DNA from: Perkinsus olseni | Taxonomy: Eukaryota > Perkinsozoa > Perkinsida > Perkinsidae | Assembly (NCBI GenBank): GCA_013115135.1 | Contig: JABANP010000199.1 | Span: forward strand, 1-64,000 | Length of the DNA: 64,000 bases | Direction: 5' to 3' | Part shown: positions 10,163 through 22,151 of the stretch, piece by piece | Layout: each line of letters begins with the position of its first letter | Numbering within the stretch: position 1 is the stretch's first letter | Made by a program: the position numbers and the translations under genes | Notes under the pieces: model-generated | Told to the model about the DNA's origin: nothing | What the model saw: the letters and a program-made list of their open reading frames with translations, nothing else | The model's database searches: none

Positions 10163-13100
10163 TCAGAGTTGCTCGTAGTATTTCCGTCGACGCCGGGCTC
10201 GCACATACCGATGCCCCAGCGTCCTCGGTGTCAAAGTTCTGACTACGAAACTGCCATCTGAAACGGCCAACAACGCAATGCTGCCCTCGCGAGAGGGAAC
10301 ACTGTGCTCACTGATAGTTGGTGGGGGCTGTTCAGGAGGCACGAAACTAGTAACTGACGGAAGAGTCCACATTGGGGCTCATGGCGGCTGCAGACGTACA
10401 TCGGAGCCCCAGTTCCACTTCGAGGGTTGATACAGCATTCTGTAAGGTAGATTCTATCTGGTCCAAGCGTTCCACCACATTCGCCTGGTGGAGAGCAATT
10501 CGCTCGTTGTGATCTGCAGCACGATTGACCTAAGGCGCAGCACCTGCGGCTCCCCACTGAGGACTCATTCGAGCTCACTTGCTCATCCAAGTCGTTAACG
10601 ATCCCTTCCCATTTATCCGAGTCAGCAGTGACGACACCTCGAGGTTTGAGGGAATCATACCGGCGGTAAAATTGGCAAAATCGAGTAGCTGATTCCAAAT
10701 CGGTGAACATGTTGGCCCTCAGCATAACACCTAGATGGTAGGGGGGAGGGCCATAAGCCAAGGACTTGTGAGAAGGCGCCACGAAGAATCGTCAATCAGT
10801 TCTAGACCGCATGGCATGCAAGAACGGCCGATGCACAAGTTCGCGTAACAGTCCAACAGATTCAAGATTCCGATCATCAGCGGGCGACTGTGACGGCTCC
10901 TACGCAAATCCACGGTCTTTTTTGCACTCATAGTCTGAAGCGCCTCGATGAGGGCACCCCTGCGTGGGAGGCCCCAGAGGGACCACAGAATCTTCGACGC
11001 GTAGTAATCTATGGTCTCCATGATGATGGACTGCGCCGTCTGATGGTTCTCTACGGCATTTCTGACCTTCAACATGACGATATTCGACTTCGCAGCTGGT
11101 TCAAACCTGGCTCACCACTAAATAGGTTTCAACAATGATGGCCAGGAACGAGCTGCAGGAGGCAAAAGTACACGAGAAGCACGTAGACCACGATGTAGAG
11201 GAAGAGACGCCTGCGGACGAGTACTGGATGCAACCATAAGAACCCGCGACCTACAGTAGGGCGCAGCGGAGATCAACTCACCAGTCATTCTCCCAGGCGT
11301 CGAACCACTGACCACTTGACAATATGTAAAACTGAGTCCAAAGAGTAGCAGGATACGTCGTAAACTCATCCATGAGGCCTCCGAAAGTGAGCCAGGCGAT
11401 GAGCCCCAAGCCGAAGTAGAGAACCTGCTGGCGTGATGCCGATCGAGTCCCGCCTGGTCGAGAAGTCCATCACATACAGCGAAGGAGATCGAGAAGTGAA
11501 CTATCTCGCTCTGGGCCGAGCGGAGGGTATCCGCGAAGAGCGCAATGCGCGGGTGGGCGCTCATGCTCGAGACCATGCGAGCGAGGATTGAGTAGAGAGA
11601 AATCTGCACCGCGAACTCGAGCCACTCGCGTAGGCGATGGTATTTGATAATCTGAGGGAGCTGACTCCAAATGCAGTAGTCCAAGGGGACCAGAGCCACC
11701 TGATCGGCCATCCTATGCAGCACAGCGAAGTTGGCCTCCTCCGGGACGGTACCATCGGTCCACGGTATCTGGAGGAGCTCGTCCAGGGTCGCGTCGAAAA
11801 CGCTAGGCATTGCAGCCCAGTATGAAACCTGGGGACCGGTATGTACAAGTTGTACTCGACCGTATAGGGAAGTCAGCGAGCGGGGGTGCCCGCGGACGTT
11901 TACCCCTGATGGGACATGTCGGGTGTTCTCTTACAGAAACGACACATGCGAGCAACAGCAAGCATCCCGCTTGCTAGGGCGAAGGCAGAGATGCAATGGC
12001 AGGTGCATAGGGGTGACAGGCTTACTCCCAGTGTTAGCGTGACCATGACGAGGATGGACACAACGATATCGAGCTCGAAGTAAAGTGCTTTCACCGCAGT
12101 CTCGGCTATGCTGCGTGACCCCGCCCTTCGAAGCAGCCTCGTGAAGTCAATCGCCAACACGTAGAAGCAAGTTACATAAGCCAGAGCCGCGGTGGTCACC
12201 CAAACGCCAATCCTATGCAGGGGTTCCGAGAGTATCGCACGCGAAGATCTCCACTTGCCGGTGGCGATCTTCTTGACTGTATAGAGCCGCCACCGTCCAG
12301 GTTCCGACGTCTCGGGCCATTCCGCGACGAGGAGTCCGAGCAGGCCCTTGTCCGAGGCCTCGCCCTGGGAAGCGTGCTTTACCTTCAGCCTTTCCAAGGG
12401 GCCTTACGGGCTGACTGTAGAAAGGAGCGAGCAGCTTGACGTCACTGCTCGCGCTGTCAACAGTGTGAGGGTCAATTTCTATTTCCCGGAGATATCCTAC
12501 GACGTCGTCGCCTGAGCCATGGGACACCTCCAATTCTTAGACTCCGAATTACTCACCTTTGCCATCGTCGGGCTGGCAGGCGGAAGATAGGCCAGTGAAA
12601 CTGAGACAATCACGGCGATTTGCCACATCTAGGACCCCATGACTACGTGAACGTGAAGGCCTCCCCTACCGACCTACGAGCTGCTGTGATTGTGGCTTGC
12701 CAGCCACTGATCCTCGATCGACCCGAGCACCTCCTTGGTAACACCGTCACAGTACTGTCGCATGGGGAGTGCAATGTGCTGCGCCAGTACAGGGGGTCCT
12801 AGCAAGTGTATTCCTTCGTGAGGATAATCCGCTTCGCTCCCCTCCAAATCCCGTCCGCTGATGAAATCCTCGATAGGGTATCCGTACTGCACAAGGCTGG
12901 CCATGGCAGACGGCTCTATTCTCCTTGGGAACATCCTCACGCCGCCACTGTTTTCCGACCGCAAAGTCGAGTTTCCGATGAAGCAACCCATCAATTCCGT
13001 CCCAACTGGCCAAGTCTCTGCCGGTGAATCCTCTATACCCAAGTAGATCAGCTGCGTGTCGAGGCTCACGACGATCGAGGTTCCGGCGGGGGGCGCGTCC

Positions 13101-13620
13101 CCAAGGCTGTGGTTGATCGAAACGTTTCCCGCGGCATTGAACATTACGAAGCCGTCATCAGAAAGCCGGAAGCATGCACGCCCCCTGGAGTCGAGGGCTT
13201 CAAGTATCGGATTGTCAGCCCGGCCATCAGATGCCGCCAAGAAAGTGGTTCCATCGCCTAGGGCGGGGACCGACGTGGGTGACCCAAATTCCAGCAACTT
13301 TCCTGAAGGAATATCGGAGAAGGGCTGAAACCGGCGAAGGGCTTGATGGAGGATGCTCAAAGATTCTCGTATCTCCGGAACACTGCTAGCGGACAGCCTC
13401 TCCTCTGGACCTGACGGCCAGAGAAACTGGACTTCCGAGGGAAATACGGGTACGCGAGCGCCAAGGACGGAAACATGGTCTTACTCAAACGCTCGTGAAT
13501 AGATAATCGAGTGAATCGAGAGTCCAAGTCCAGTGCAGCAGAGGCAAAAATGAAAACCAAGACGAATAGGGACATAAAAATGATGAACCTGAAGGATGGC
13601 AGGAGTCCCCATAGGAACAA
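10163..13620 (-). CDS. Polycystin (PKD2)-like cation channel
   Basis: Multi-exon minus-strand gene with the layout of the polycystin/TRPP family, which form non-selective or Ca-permeable channels, often on cilia. In order: a first membrane helix (IIFMSLFVLVFIFASAA, about 13600); a large luminal domain of about 230 residues (SIVVSLDTQLIYLGIEDSP); a segment like the conserved polycystin loop (VGYLREIEIDPHTVDSASSD); helices VWVTTAALAYVTCFYVL and LYFELDIVVSILVMVTLTLG; an S5-like stretch (PRIALFADTLRSAQSEIVHF); a pore region (TTYPATLWTQFYILSSGQWF); and S6 ending FLAIIVETYLVV, like the family's FLAIINDTY. A cytosolic tail follows. Apparent +1 breaks occur near 11149 and 12401. The start is uncertain: ATG at 13575 gives MSLFVLVF, or an upstream exon lies beyond the tRNA. 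The C-terminal exon ending YYEQL is tentative. Confidence 0.75.
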
Positions 13621-13627
13621 TTAACAA

Positions 13628-13700
13628 GCCTTCTTAGCTTAGTTGGTAGAGCACCCGCTTAGTAAGCGGGAGGTCGTCGGTTCAACTCCGGCAGAAGGCT
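13628..13700 (+). tRNA. tRNA-Thr (anticodon AGT)
   Basis: A full cloverleaf is present: 7-bp acceptor GCCTTCT/AGAAGGC, D-arm with AGTTGGTAGAGC, anticodon stem CCCGC/GCGGG with loop TTAGTAA (anticodon AGT), 5-base variable loop, T-stem GTCGG/CCGGC with loop TTCAACT. A run of T follows at 13700-13703, suitable for RNA polymerase III termination. It lies only 8 bases from the channel gene's open frame on the other strand. Confidence 0.95.
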
Positions 13701-15124
13701 TTTCGTCGAACGCAAAAAAACGGTGACATCCGATCACGTCGCAAAGGCGCGCATTACGAGAATATACGAAGCGAGCCTACCTCGCTCCTATCGTATGGAA
13801 GCACCTCTCGAGCTGAAGACGTTCGATGAGCAGTTCTCGGTCGAATCGGTAGAAGCGCAATCTGCGGCAATCGAAGGACCACCTCATGTGAACCATGCTG
13901 ATTTCGGGATGCACGGCAACGCTCAGGGTCGCAGTCCGAGAGAATCCATCGAACGGGATCCAAACCGAGGAGATCACCGCGACTTCGAGGACGCTCCAGT
14001 AGATACTACCTGAAGTGCTTCTGAATGTAACTAGCGGCCTTGTTAGTCTTCGCTCTCGTCTCTGCCACTTTTTTCTCCTCCGACGTCGATGATCTCGCCT
14101 ATATGCTGCAGGAATTCGCTCGGAACCCTACGAAGAGAGTCACATCTCTCCTTCATAAGTCTCAACATACCTCTCTTGTCGGGCAAAGGCGCGGACCCCG
14201 ACAAAAGCCTCCCCACGCTTCCGGTCCCTCGCCTGTAGCGACCACATTACCCACCAGTTCCGGAGGTAATGCCATACACGACCCCTCGCAGACTGCGCAA
14301 GCAGCCTTGAACCATCTCGCTCGGCTGGAGGCCCTCCCTGTTCCCAGCGCTCAGCCATCGCAACCGAGCCTTCACTATTCGGTCCAGTGTCTCCAAGCAC
14401 ACTATGACTTTGAACTCAACATTATCTTGTTTTGAAGAAGAGGGAGATTACTACAGTGCAGACATAGCCACGAGAGTGCGATACAGATGGTTGGCTATTA
14501 CTGCCAAGTAAATCAATGCCGAGATATAGTCCAACACTACACCGAACTATACTACAGCAAATGTATGCAATCTCACAAAGCAACAGCAGCAGCAGTAGTA
14601 GCACCGTCAGTAGTAGCCATGACCTGAACTCGCTCTCCGCTCTTAGCGTCATGTACAAGCGCAAGCCTCGTTCTCGACGAAAGCGTATAGACAATACAGT
14701 AAATATAGTAGTATCAATAGAAACTCCCACGAAGCAGTTAAGGAGGAATGATATCTGCTCGCAGGCGGCTAGCTCAATCGAAAGGAATAAGTAGAAGAAG
14801 GACAGTAGCTGGGGTATAACAAACAAACCATATAGTTCCCTATTTAATCAATATCAGCACGAGCAGAAAAAAGATAATTTTCGCAAGCATCGGATGTTCT
14901 GCCTCGGCCTCAATGCACTACGAGGAAGTATTGCTACCTCATCAGGCTATGTACAGGACCCTAGTCCAAAGTAAACGACATAACCCTAGCAGTAGACAAC
15001 GTCAACCACAACCAACAAACACACAAGCAGCAAGAGATACCACCCTACACCCCAGTACGGGCGATAGTCATCCTTATTACTCTTTAGCAGCGGAGACAGA
15101 TGATACATTACCTCCCCAAGCAGG
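13701..15124. other. Uncertain coding; AGC/AGT triplet repeat
   Basis: On the minus strand a short frame (MLRLMKERCDSLRRVPSEFL, then an acidic tail ending near 14037) looks like the C-terminus of a protein, but its 5' exons are unclear. At about 14580-14620 there is an AGCAGCAGC/AGTAGT run that creates a poly-Leu frame on the minus strand, which is probably artefactual. Confidence 0.35.
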
Positions 15125-16227
15125 CTACATGACCTGCCCTAAATTAGCAGCTGATACGACCGCATCGCCGAGGAAGGAGGGCATAACTCTGTCACTCCAG
15201 GCGTCACCGTGACCCACCGACGTGAAGAGCCTAGGGCCTTCCTCTCCAGCGTTATGTGTAGTGTCTTCCAGCTCAATAATGATATCCTCATCATCAAAGT
15301 CCTCTTCGTCGTCGAAGCAATCCGACTCGTCAGATTCTGAGTCGCTGCTGTCCGACGAACAGTCGGATTCATCCGAGAGCTCCGAGAGACAATCATCATC
15401 GCTAACATCCTCGTCCTCGTCGTCATCATGTCCATTCCGTAGCGGAACTTCCTCTTCTTCATAACCCCGGCCATATGAGCGACCGAGGTCATTAGTTTCG
15501 CCGTCGCGAGCCTTCAGGCTGGCAAAGGTTGGAGGTAGACACAAAGGTGTCGGGATCTCAGGTAACCTGGCCGGCAATGCGCTCGAAGCCACGACCCCGG
15601 GCTCGCGCTGCTTCATAAACAGGTTAGAGCCATCTCTACTGGTCGTTATCACAAGACGCAAACCGGACGCCTTAAGAGAACCTGAGCCGCACTATTACAG
15701 GAAAGAAGGAAAACACCGGTTTCGGGCAGTACCCGCTGCGTTAAGCCCAGATGGGCACGTCTGCGAGGCCGAGTTCCTCCTCCTTCTAACTCCATTAGGA
15801 CTCGGTATCCCACAGTAGGCGCAGAAGGCTACAAAGGGAGACATCAGCTACTGCTGCTCCACAACACAATGCAGACACAATTCCGCACTAGCTACATGCT
15901 ACCCGTCTGCCTACCTCCTCCAGCCACAGTCAGCTTGTGGCACCGACGGCAATTAGTCCACTGCCCGAACAAACTAGCTACACTTTCTGCTGAGCCTCCG
16001 TCCACAACCTCATCGTTGCTGGGCGGAACTGTTCTAGCTTCTCCTTTGGCATTGCATTGGCTCTCTATAGCAGACTCTGTGGTGGTGAGGTTGAGAGTAG
16101 CAGTATCTCCAATGATCGAGACGGCGGGAACTAACGGCGGCAGCACATCTTGATAACTCATTAGCGGCAAAACTCTGCACATCGTCAACATTCCGTCGTC
16201 CAATATCTCCCCCAACGCAAGCCACAA
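15125..16227 (-). CDS. Hypothetical acidic protein with CxxC pairs
   Basis: Function not recognised. The 5' part (16227-15892) encodes a Ser/Thr-rich region ending in WTNCRRCHKL. A possible exon near 15815 adds FCAYCGIPSPNG, so the two Cys pairs could form a zinc ribbon. The 3' open frame (15661-15125) encodes a strongly acidic Asp/Glu/Ser tract, made by TCG/TCC/ATC triplet runs on the plus strand, and ends SFLGDAVVSAANLGQVM. Whether these pieces form one gene is inferred from spacing only. They could be two genes. Confidence 0.35.
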
Positions 16228-16277
16228 TCGAAGTCATCGGAAACATGCAAGGAACATAACAACAGCCCAGTTCAAGT

Positions 16278-16821
16278 CTAATCCTCATCAGCGAGGCGCT
16301 CCAAACTCCGCGTCTTCATATTAGATAACATCGCTGCAGAGAGATCGTGGAGAGGGACTCGCCGACCGGCACTACTACATTTAAACTGAGACTTGTGGAT
16401 CTCTGCCTGGACCTCGTCCAAAGTGTACTGTTCAATCGGGAACTCGTAGTCCGTACCATCCTGCATTTTGAAGTGGGCCCTGGCAGGTGTGTCGTAACCA
16501 TAGAGCTCATACGACGTCTGACCTCGAACAGTCACAGGCTAGAGGAGGCCTTGGTGACCCCACCTTCAGCTGAGGGAACTTCCGCTGTATCCGGTCACTC
16601 TGCATGTGCATGATGAGCCGCCTAGCCGTCTCCGTTCGAGCCCTACCAGGGTTGTACCTTAAGGGCGGGATCCTGAAGGCACTCCAGCAGAGATCGTAGA
16701 CTACCCAACATGAACGCTTTCCACATGAGCGAGGACGTCCAGCTTGTGGAAGACCTTGTACCTCATTCAAGTGACCACCGAGGAGCGCCAGTCGAACACA
16801 CCAACTCCTGAGACCAAGCAC
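16278..16821 (-). CDS. Probable mitochondrial L51/S25/CI-B8-type protein
   Basis: The N-terminal half contains ARRLIMHMQSDRIQRKFPQL, close to the start of the thioredoxin-like L51/S25/CI-B8 domain found in mitochondrial ribosomal proteins and a complex I subunit. The frame then changes across a 25-base stretch with GTGGGG at one end and CTCTAG at the other. This could be a very small intron or an indel. The second part (VTVRGQTSYELYGYDTPARA, then YEFPIEQYTLDEVQAEIHKS) fits the strand-rich rest of such a domain. It ends RSLERLADED at 16278. The first 35 codons upstream of ETARRL are doubtful. The family call is by pattern and moderate to weak. Confidence 0.45.
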
Positions 16822-16891
16822 CGCCGTCGCCTCCAGAGCTAAACAACATGCCAGAACAGAAACTTGGTTTCACAATCGTATCAGGCATGGG

Positions 16892-17658
16892 TCAGATGCG
16901 GGACAGCTCGTTCTGTAGGATGCAGCGGCGCCCACTGGTCACTGGGGTTATCCAATGCTGCAGCTTCTCGCCTCGAAACAGGACCATATCCCCTCTTTGT
17001 AGTGGCACCTTGTAGCCCTCCTCTCTAGAGCACTTAAAGCAGTTGACACCACCGGTGAAGTCGAGACCCGGGGTAGACAGGAGGCACACAAGCGTGACGA
17101 GGGAGTAGTTATCGACGTGCTTCTCTATCATACCATCACCCTTGCTGGTGTCGTAAACTATATACTCCATCTCGGGGTAGGAGTGCTCGTACTCGTCGAG
17201 GATGCCCCAGAGTTTGTCCGAGGCGTACTTACTAGCCGCCGAAATCTTCCGGTAGAGGCTTGGGCTGTTGCAGCCTGACCAGAGGGCGCTCACCGCTACT
17301 AGGCGACAAAGGACTCCTCAAACCTCATTTGCACCTCGACTCTGAAGGCTCTGTGCTTGTACTCTAGATTGGCTTTACGGTCCTCAATCTGCTGGACGGT
17401 AGGATCAGCAGCAACAGCACAGACAGTGGCGATCTCAGATGCGCTGAGGAACTCCTGTAATGGGGAGTATGATAAGAAGTGCAGAGCAAGAAGAGCCCGC
17501 AGTACTACAGGTAAAACGATGAAGTCCCTGTAGCTCTTCGGGGATCTGAATATCGTCGAAGTGGAGTCGAACCGGGCCATGCCGAAGTTATCCACAAACT
17601 CCCCGAGCCCCTTGTGAGAGAGCCTCAGGCGATAGCCCTTGAGGGCGAAGGGGGGCAA
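16892..17658 (-). CDS. 2-oxoglutarate/Fe(II)-dependent oxygenase
   Basis: The C-terminal frame (17293-16892) carries the double-stranded beta-helix signature of 2OG-Fe(II) oxygenases: the iron ligands HxD in EKHVDNYSLVTLVCLLS, FTGGVNCF, GDMVLFRGEKLQHWITPV with the distal His, and a following SGRR whose Arg would bind 2-oxoglutarate. These enzymes hydroxylate protein, nucleic-acid or small-molecule substrates; the substrate here is unknown. The N-terminal part (17658-17299) includes FIVLPVVLRALLALHFLSYS and ANLEYKHRAFRVEVQMRFEE. The two frames are separated by in-frame stops near 17300, so a small intron or a frame error lies there. I could not place splice sites in the right phase. Confidence 0.65.
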
Positions 17659-17803
17659 CCCGTCTTTTACATGTAGACGCCTAATAGTAATGGTGATCTC
17701 CAGCCACGATAACAGGCAAAGACCACGGCCAGGATCGAGCTGAGGCGACCCACACTACCGCGAGGAAGATCTCTTAGCCGGGCAAATACTGGGGCTGCGT
17801 TCC

Positions 17804-18018
17804 TTGCCAGAAAAACCACTTGTGGAGACCTCGGCCGCCTCAGAGGAAGCCTTCACCGAAGGACTAGAGCAGATTATAGAAACCGGATGGACCCCTACGG
17901 CCATTACCTGTCCGACTGGTCGCTGCACGAGCCGCTTTCGCTGTCGCCCGATGATGAGGATGAAGAGGAGCAGCAGCTCGAGAGCTCCTCGACTCGCGAG
18001 AGATCACCGGTGACATGA
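17804..18018 (+). CDS. Possible small acidic protein
   Basis: Two overlapping frames look coding: KPLVETSAASEEAFTEGLEQ from 17804, then in another frame MDPYGHYLSDWSLHEPLSLS (ATG at 17887), followed by an acidic Gln-rich tail ending STRERSPVT at 18018. They may be one protein broken by an indel, or only the second ATG frame (43 residues) may be real. No homologue is recognised. Confidence 0.25.
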
Positions 18019-18067
18019 GCTGCCGACCAGAGGAGTCTGCCTGAGTCAAGCTTGCTCACACCACCTC

Positions 18068-18851
18068 TCACCAACTGCACAGCCTACTGTCAGTAACGAT
18101 GGACTTGAGCCGGACCTGCTGCCCTGTCACATGGTCGGTCGCCGGCTCGGCTCCTCTCAAGCTCGCCGGCATCCTCTCCACAATGCTTTCTATTCGCGAT
18201 TTCTGCGGGGAGGTAGCCAAGTCTCCCTGGGACGCATGAGTGTAAGACGGACACATTATAGTGGAAGCAACGGAGAGATCAATAGCAAGGCCTGATAACC
18301 GCTGCTCAGCTGCTTCGATGTGAATGCCTGTTCAGAAGGGGCAGAATGGTCACCACGAAAGGGGACATCACCGCGCCACGATAGCTAACGCACACAGTCG
18401 ACTCTCGACTGACGTGGAAGCCTCTCGCATTCAGCTGGGCGTCGGGGGAGCAGCAGTGCTCTCGAAGTGCTTTCAGTCGGTAACCAAGGCGCTGGTTGTC
18501 TCATAGCGCCGTCGAGAATCGCTAATAGCTGAAGAGGTATGTTGCGCCACCCTTGACCGAATGTGCATCCTGAGGGAGTGACCCTCGGAGTCGAGCTGGT
18601 TGCTCCTGTGTGAGAGTAAACCTAGTAGCGGGATACGCGACCCTAAGAAGTGGCTCCTCTCTGGTCCAAACTCTCAGAGAAGTCTGAAGGACCATTTCAG
18701 TACCGTCTGTCCAGATAATCCTACGACAGACTCGAGCGTGTGTGACAGTATCAAAAGGCGATAGCCTTTGATACTGAATGAAGCTGCCCTCAGGCAAGTA
18801 ACTTGCCGCAAGTTCAAGCGTGATACGCCTCGAGCACGGGGACGAAGCCAT
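18068..18851 (-). CDS. Hypothetical protein, one or two exons
   Basis: The 5' frame (18851-18522, 109 codons) has protein-like composition, with RRITLELAASYLPEGSFIQY and RRIIWTDGTEMVLQTSLRVW. A second minus frame (18256-18068) has SQGDLATSPQKSRIESIVER. No domain is recognised and a junction between them is not established. The DNA at 18747-18776 is a near-perfect hairpin (AGTATCAAAAGGC / GCCTTTGATACT) inside the first frame. Confidence 0.35.
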
Positions 18852-19521
18852 TCAAGAGAGGAATGCTGTCAAATGGACCGCCATACCCATACGCATGGGG
18901 ATAGCGGGAGGGCGACAAGACCTCTTAACCATCACCAACTAGTGACTACAGAAGGGCGCCATGCGATGCCGGCTCTCGGCCCCTACCCGATCAAACTCTA
19001 CGAAGGGAGAGAATGCTCAGAGGCCAACAGCTAGCTCACTGTGGGCGATTCCCTTCGCATGCGTTGAACCAACCAAAAGCTGGTTACCAAACCGAAAGTG
19101 AAGCAAGAGCGCAAGATCCAGGAGAAAAAATGAGAGAAAATCGCCCTGTTCAAGAATAGAACCCGGAAGTCGCGCGAGTGTAATCGGGCGCTCTACCACT
19201 ACACCATTTTTCCAAGAACCTTATTATGGGACCGCGCGCGAGACCCGCGCCGCGAGTCTGTTGTCTCGGCGATGAGACACATGAAGACGAGTTCGTCGAA
19301 GCCTTCGACACAGGCGTGCGGTCTCGCGTGCCTCAGGCTAGCAGATAGGGACAGTCCAGGACTTAGGAGACAGGACGAGTGTCGAGATTCCGCCGCTTTC
19401 CTCCGTTAGACAGACTGAGGTTTTGCTCGGCCGGGCTGAGGTATGCTCACGGCTCAATAATTTATCTCTTGGCTTTTGTAGTTGACCCCCCTAATGCCCT
19501 TCAATACCCAGTCTTGATTGA
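18852..19521. other. Array left flank; no gene
   Basis: Contains a tRNA-like relic (19136-19212) and GC-rich sequence up to the first array gene. The GGCTTTTGTAG at about 19471-19481 might serve as a 5' splice-acceptor-like site for copy 1. Confidence 0.4.
19136..19212 (-). pseudogene. Degenerate tRNA-like sequence
   Basis: The minus strand contains GGTGTAGTGGTAGAGCGCCC, typical of a tRNA D-arm and following stem, and GGGTTCTATTC like a T-loop. Acceptor, anticodon and T-stems do not pair properly, so no functional cloverleaf can be drawn. It sits about 310 bases before the first FUSC-like gene. Confidence 0.4.
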
Positions 19522-22151
19522 ATGCCCTCCTTGAAGAACCCCCTCCACCCCCCTGTTGTGCCTGCTTTCGACCTTTGGCTGGCCCTTTTCTGCGGAGTGG
19601 TCACATGCTGCTCCTCCTTCATGATATTCACCCCCGCTGTGACGGAAGTCTTCTCGGCTAACTTTCTGGTAGTGCCGGTCCGCGGACTCACTCTCCAACG
19701 ACGTATCTCAGATAGTCCAGCGAAGTCACTCGCCCTTTCTCAGATACTTGGCGTAGTGATAGCGATTATCACAGCGCAACTAACTGTAGCGGACGCGATC
19801 GAGTGGACCGCCAAAACTGTGATTGCCTCGTGGTACGGCGCTGGCTTGGGATGTCTAGTGGTAGTATTCGTGACAGCGGTTAACCATGGGAACTACAATC
19901 CTTATATTGGCACCTTGGTGGCCGTCCCCTTTGCTATTCTGGTCTGTCTGGCTGAGCAGTCTAGTGTTACGTACTGCAAGTTGAGCTCTATCTACCGAGG
20001 AGATAAGGCTCTCTTGTTGATTCTCATCGTTGTTGTTTTCGGTGGCGACGACCCTTACTGGGTCGCACTCACCGCTGCACTCGCCTACACTATCGGGACC
20101 ACCATCCCGCTCATCGGCACTCTGCTACTCTGGGCGTTCCGTATCCTACCCCAAAACGGGCCTCCAGCGATACCGATGTTCGCCCATACAGTAGCTGCCT
20201 ACTTCCAAGAGACTACCGCTGTTGCTCCCTGTTGGTGAAGTCCAGGAGCAAGAGCTGGATTATCTATGGACGCAGGTTAACAAGGCCTACATGGCCGCCC
20301 TCCGCACACCGGATCTTCACCTTCGCGGCATCATGTTCTCTATGGTATCCTCCCTGGGTACTGTGCGGCACTCGCTGAAATTCGCCGCGTACAGTGAGTC
20401 AGCCGTGGAGTATCTTTGGGAGCCTTTAGACTTCACTCTCAACACGATCAGAGTTGAAGTCATTTGTCGACTTCGGGCTGGCCAGGACGACCGCGTCTTT
20501 AAGGCCGACCTGGGTGAGCTGTCGAGAGATCTACGGCGTCGGGTAACAGAGGCAACGGCTCACTACATGGAGGCAAGAGCTGAAGGCCTAGCGAAGCCCA
20601 TAGCGGAGTCCGAGTTGGCGAGGTTCGGATTTCGCTACGCGAGAGATTGCCCGATTCACTGCCTTGCTGGGTGATTTTATCTTCAGACTCGAGAACCCTC
20701 CGTCCAGGATTCGAACCGGATGGGAATTGGTTAAATTCAGAGTCAAGGAGTGGCTCAAAAGGCCCCTGTTCGAGTCGCTGAACCCACCAACGCCGTGGAG
20801 GTTTCGACTGGCCTTCCCTATCCGATCTGGCCTGGGTGCCTGTATAGCAGCATGGATTATCCTAGGCATAGGGGAAGCCCTGGAGGAGGTCCAGCAGTAT
20901 GGTTTATGGATGCTGCTGCCCTGTGTCTTCTGCTTCCTACCTACCCCGGGTGCCTCGCTGGTGAAGGGTAGTCGAAGGATTATTGGTACTATTCTTGCTG
21001 GTATCATAGCGGTGGTATGCGTCTCTATCCACCCCTACAACAATGCCGCCTTTCTTGTAGAGCTCTTTGTTATATCCTTCGTCGGCAAGCTCATGAAGTG
21101 CCATCCGAAGGTCGACTACGCCGGCTTGGTCTTCGCCTTCACTTGGTCCATCGTCGGCCTTCTTGCAGGGACGGACGGCCATCTGGAGGAGGGCGACATG
21201 ATCCTCCGCTCCTTGTACAGGGCGGTTCTAACACTTTGCGGGGTCATACTTGCGACGCTGATATCGGCCCTGGTCTTGCCAGTATTTGCCTACGGTCGGC
21301 TTACCCGAGCCACGGCCCGCAGTCTGCAGATGATCGGTGACACTGTTGCTGAGTGTGTCGATAGGATACAGACAGCGACCGTAGCCGACAGGCTCCCGCC
21401 AGGCTCTGTGGACGAGCGGGTCGTCAGCATTGGTGATGAGCTTATGAAGCACCACGAGGAACGCTGGTCGCAGGTTATGGACGCTACCGTCGAGACCAAG
21501 CTCTTCTCCCTTCTCCGTGGCTACTTCAGATCCGAGGAGCGTCGGGTCAATGCGTCCCACATTATTGCGGCTCAGCCACTGCTTGATAGGCTCAACAGGA
21601 GGACTATGGTGGTGGTCAGTGCCGCTGCCTGCTTCCATCCGAGTTGGAAATCTCTGAGTCCTGAGCTGGAGCGAGCCTTGCAAGCTCTGACCGTCTTTGC
21701 AGAGGATATGCGAACCGCCGCCCAGGAGCTCGCAGGGGTGACTCTGAAGCATGGCAGCCACCTTGGTCTGTGGGAGTCCCGCACCGGTAGGTTCGACGAG
21801 GCAGTCTCCCTGCTGGGGAAGGTTGAGCGTCTTATGGGCGAGGCTAGGCAGAAAATACGGAAGGCAAGTAAGAAGGTGCCGAGTAACGGTGACGGCAATG
21901 GAAACTGTGTGCCGGAGGAGAGCGATCTAGATGACCTCTACTCGCTGGTTCGGGCCTTGGGTGTCTTCGTAGAGGCTTGGAAGCACGTTGAGTATATGAT
22001 GTACTTTGGCTACTTGAGAGGCTCTATCAACCCATTCGACTTAAAGACGATGCAAAGCAAGAGCATCGACATGAGCAGGCGGGCGTCTACGGGCGGTGTA
22101 CCGCGGCTAAGGACTCACTCCTTCGCTCCGCCTTTATCTGGACAAGTATAA
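19522..22151 (+). CDS. FUSC/ALMT-like two-module transporter, copy 1 (group A)
   Basis: Family layout, shared by all eleven copies: six hydrophobic helices, a helical soluble middle of about 200 residues, a second six-helix module, and a helical C-terminal domain. The second module carries the FUSC-type signature, here PGASLVKGSRRIIGTILAG. Proteins of this superfamily (fusaric acid resistance, aromatic acid exporters, plant ALMT) move organic or inorganic anions; the substrate here is unknown. Copy 1 has a 75-base intron (19669-19743), a multiple of three with no stop. There is no second intron between the middle and module 2, unlike most copies. Two +1 breaks (about 20218 and 20630) interrupt it; across them the alignment to paralogues continues (LARFGF to ATREIARFTALL). 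The C-terminal domain is full length, with VFVEAWKHVEYMM. Closest to copy 11 (CKLSSIYRGDKALLL). Confidence 0.82.

Noticed and set aside
14422..14826. Membrane-like poly-Leu protein on the minus strand
   Set aside because: The Leu run is a reverse reading of an AGC/AGT triplet repeat.
15222..15464. Ser-rich protein on the plus strand
   Set aside because: Mirror frame of the acidic minus-strand tract built from TCG/TCC triplets.
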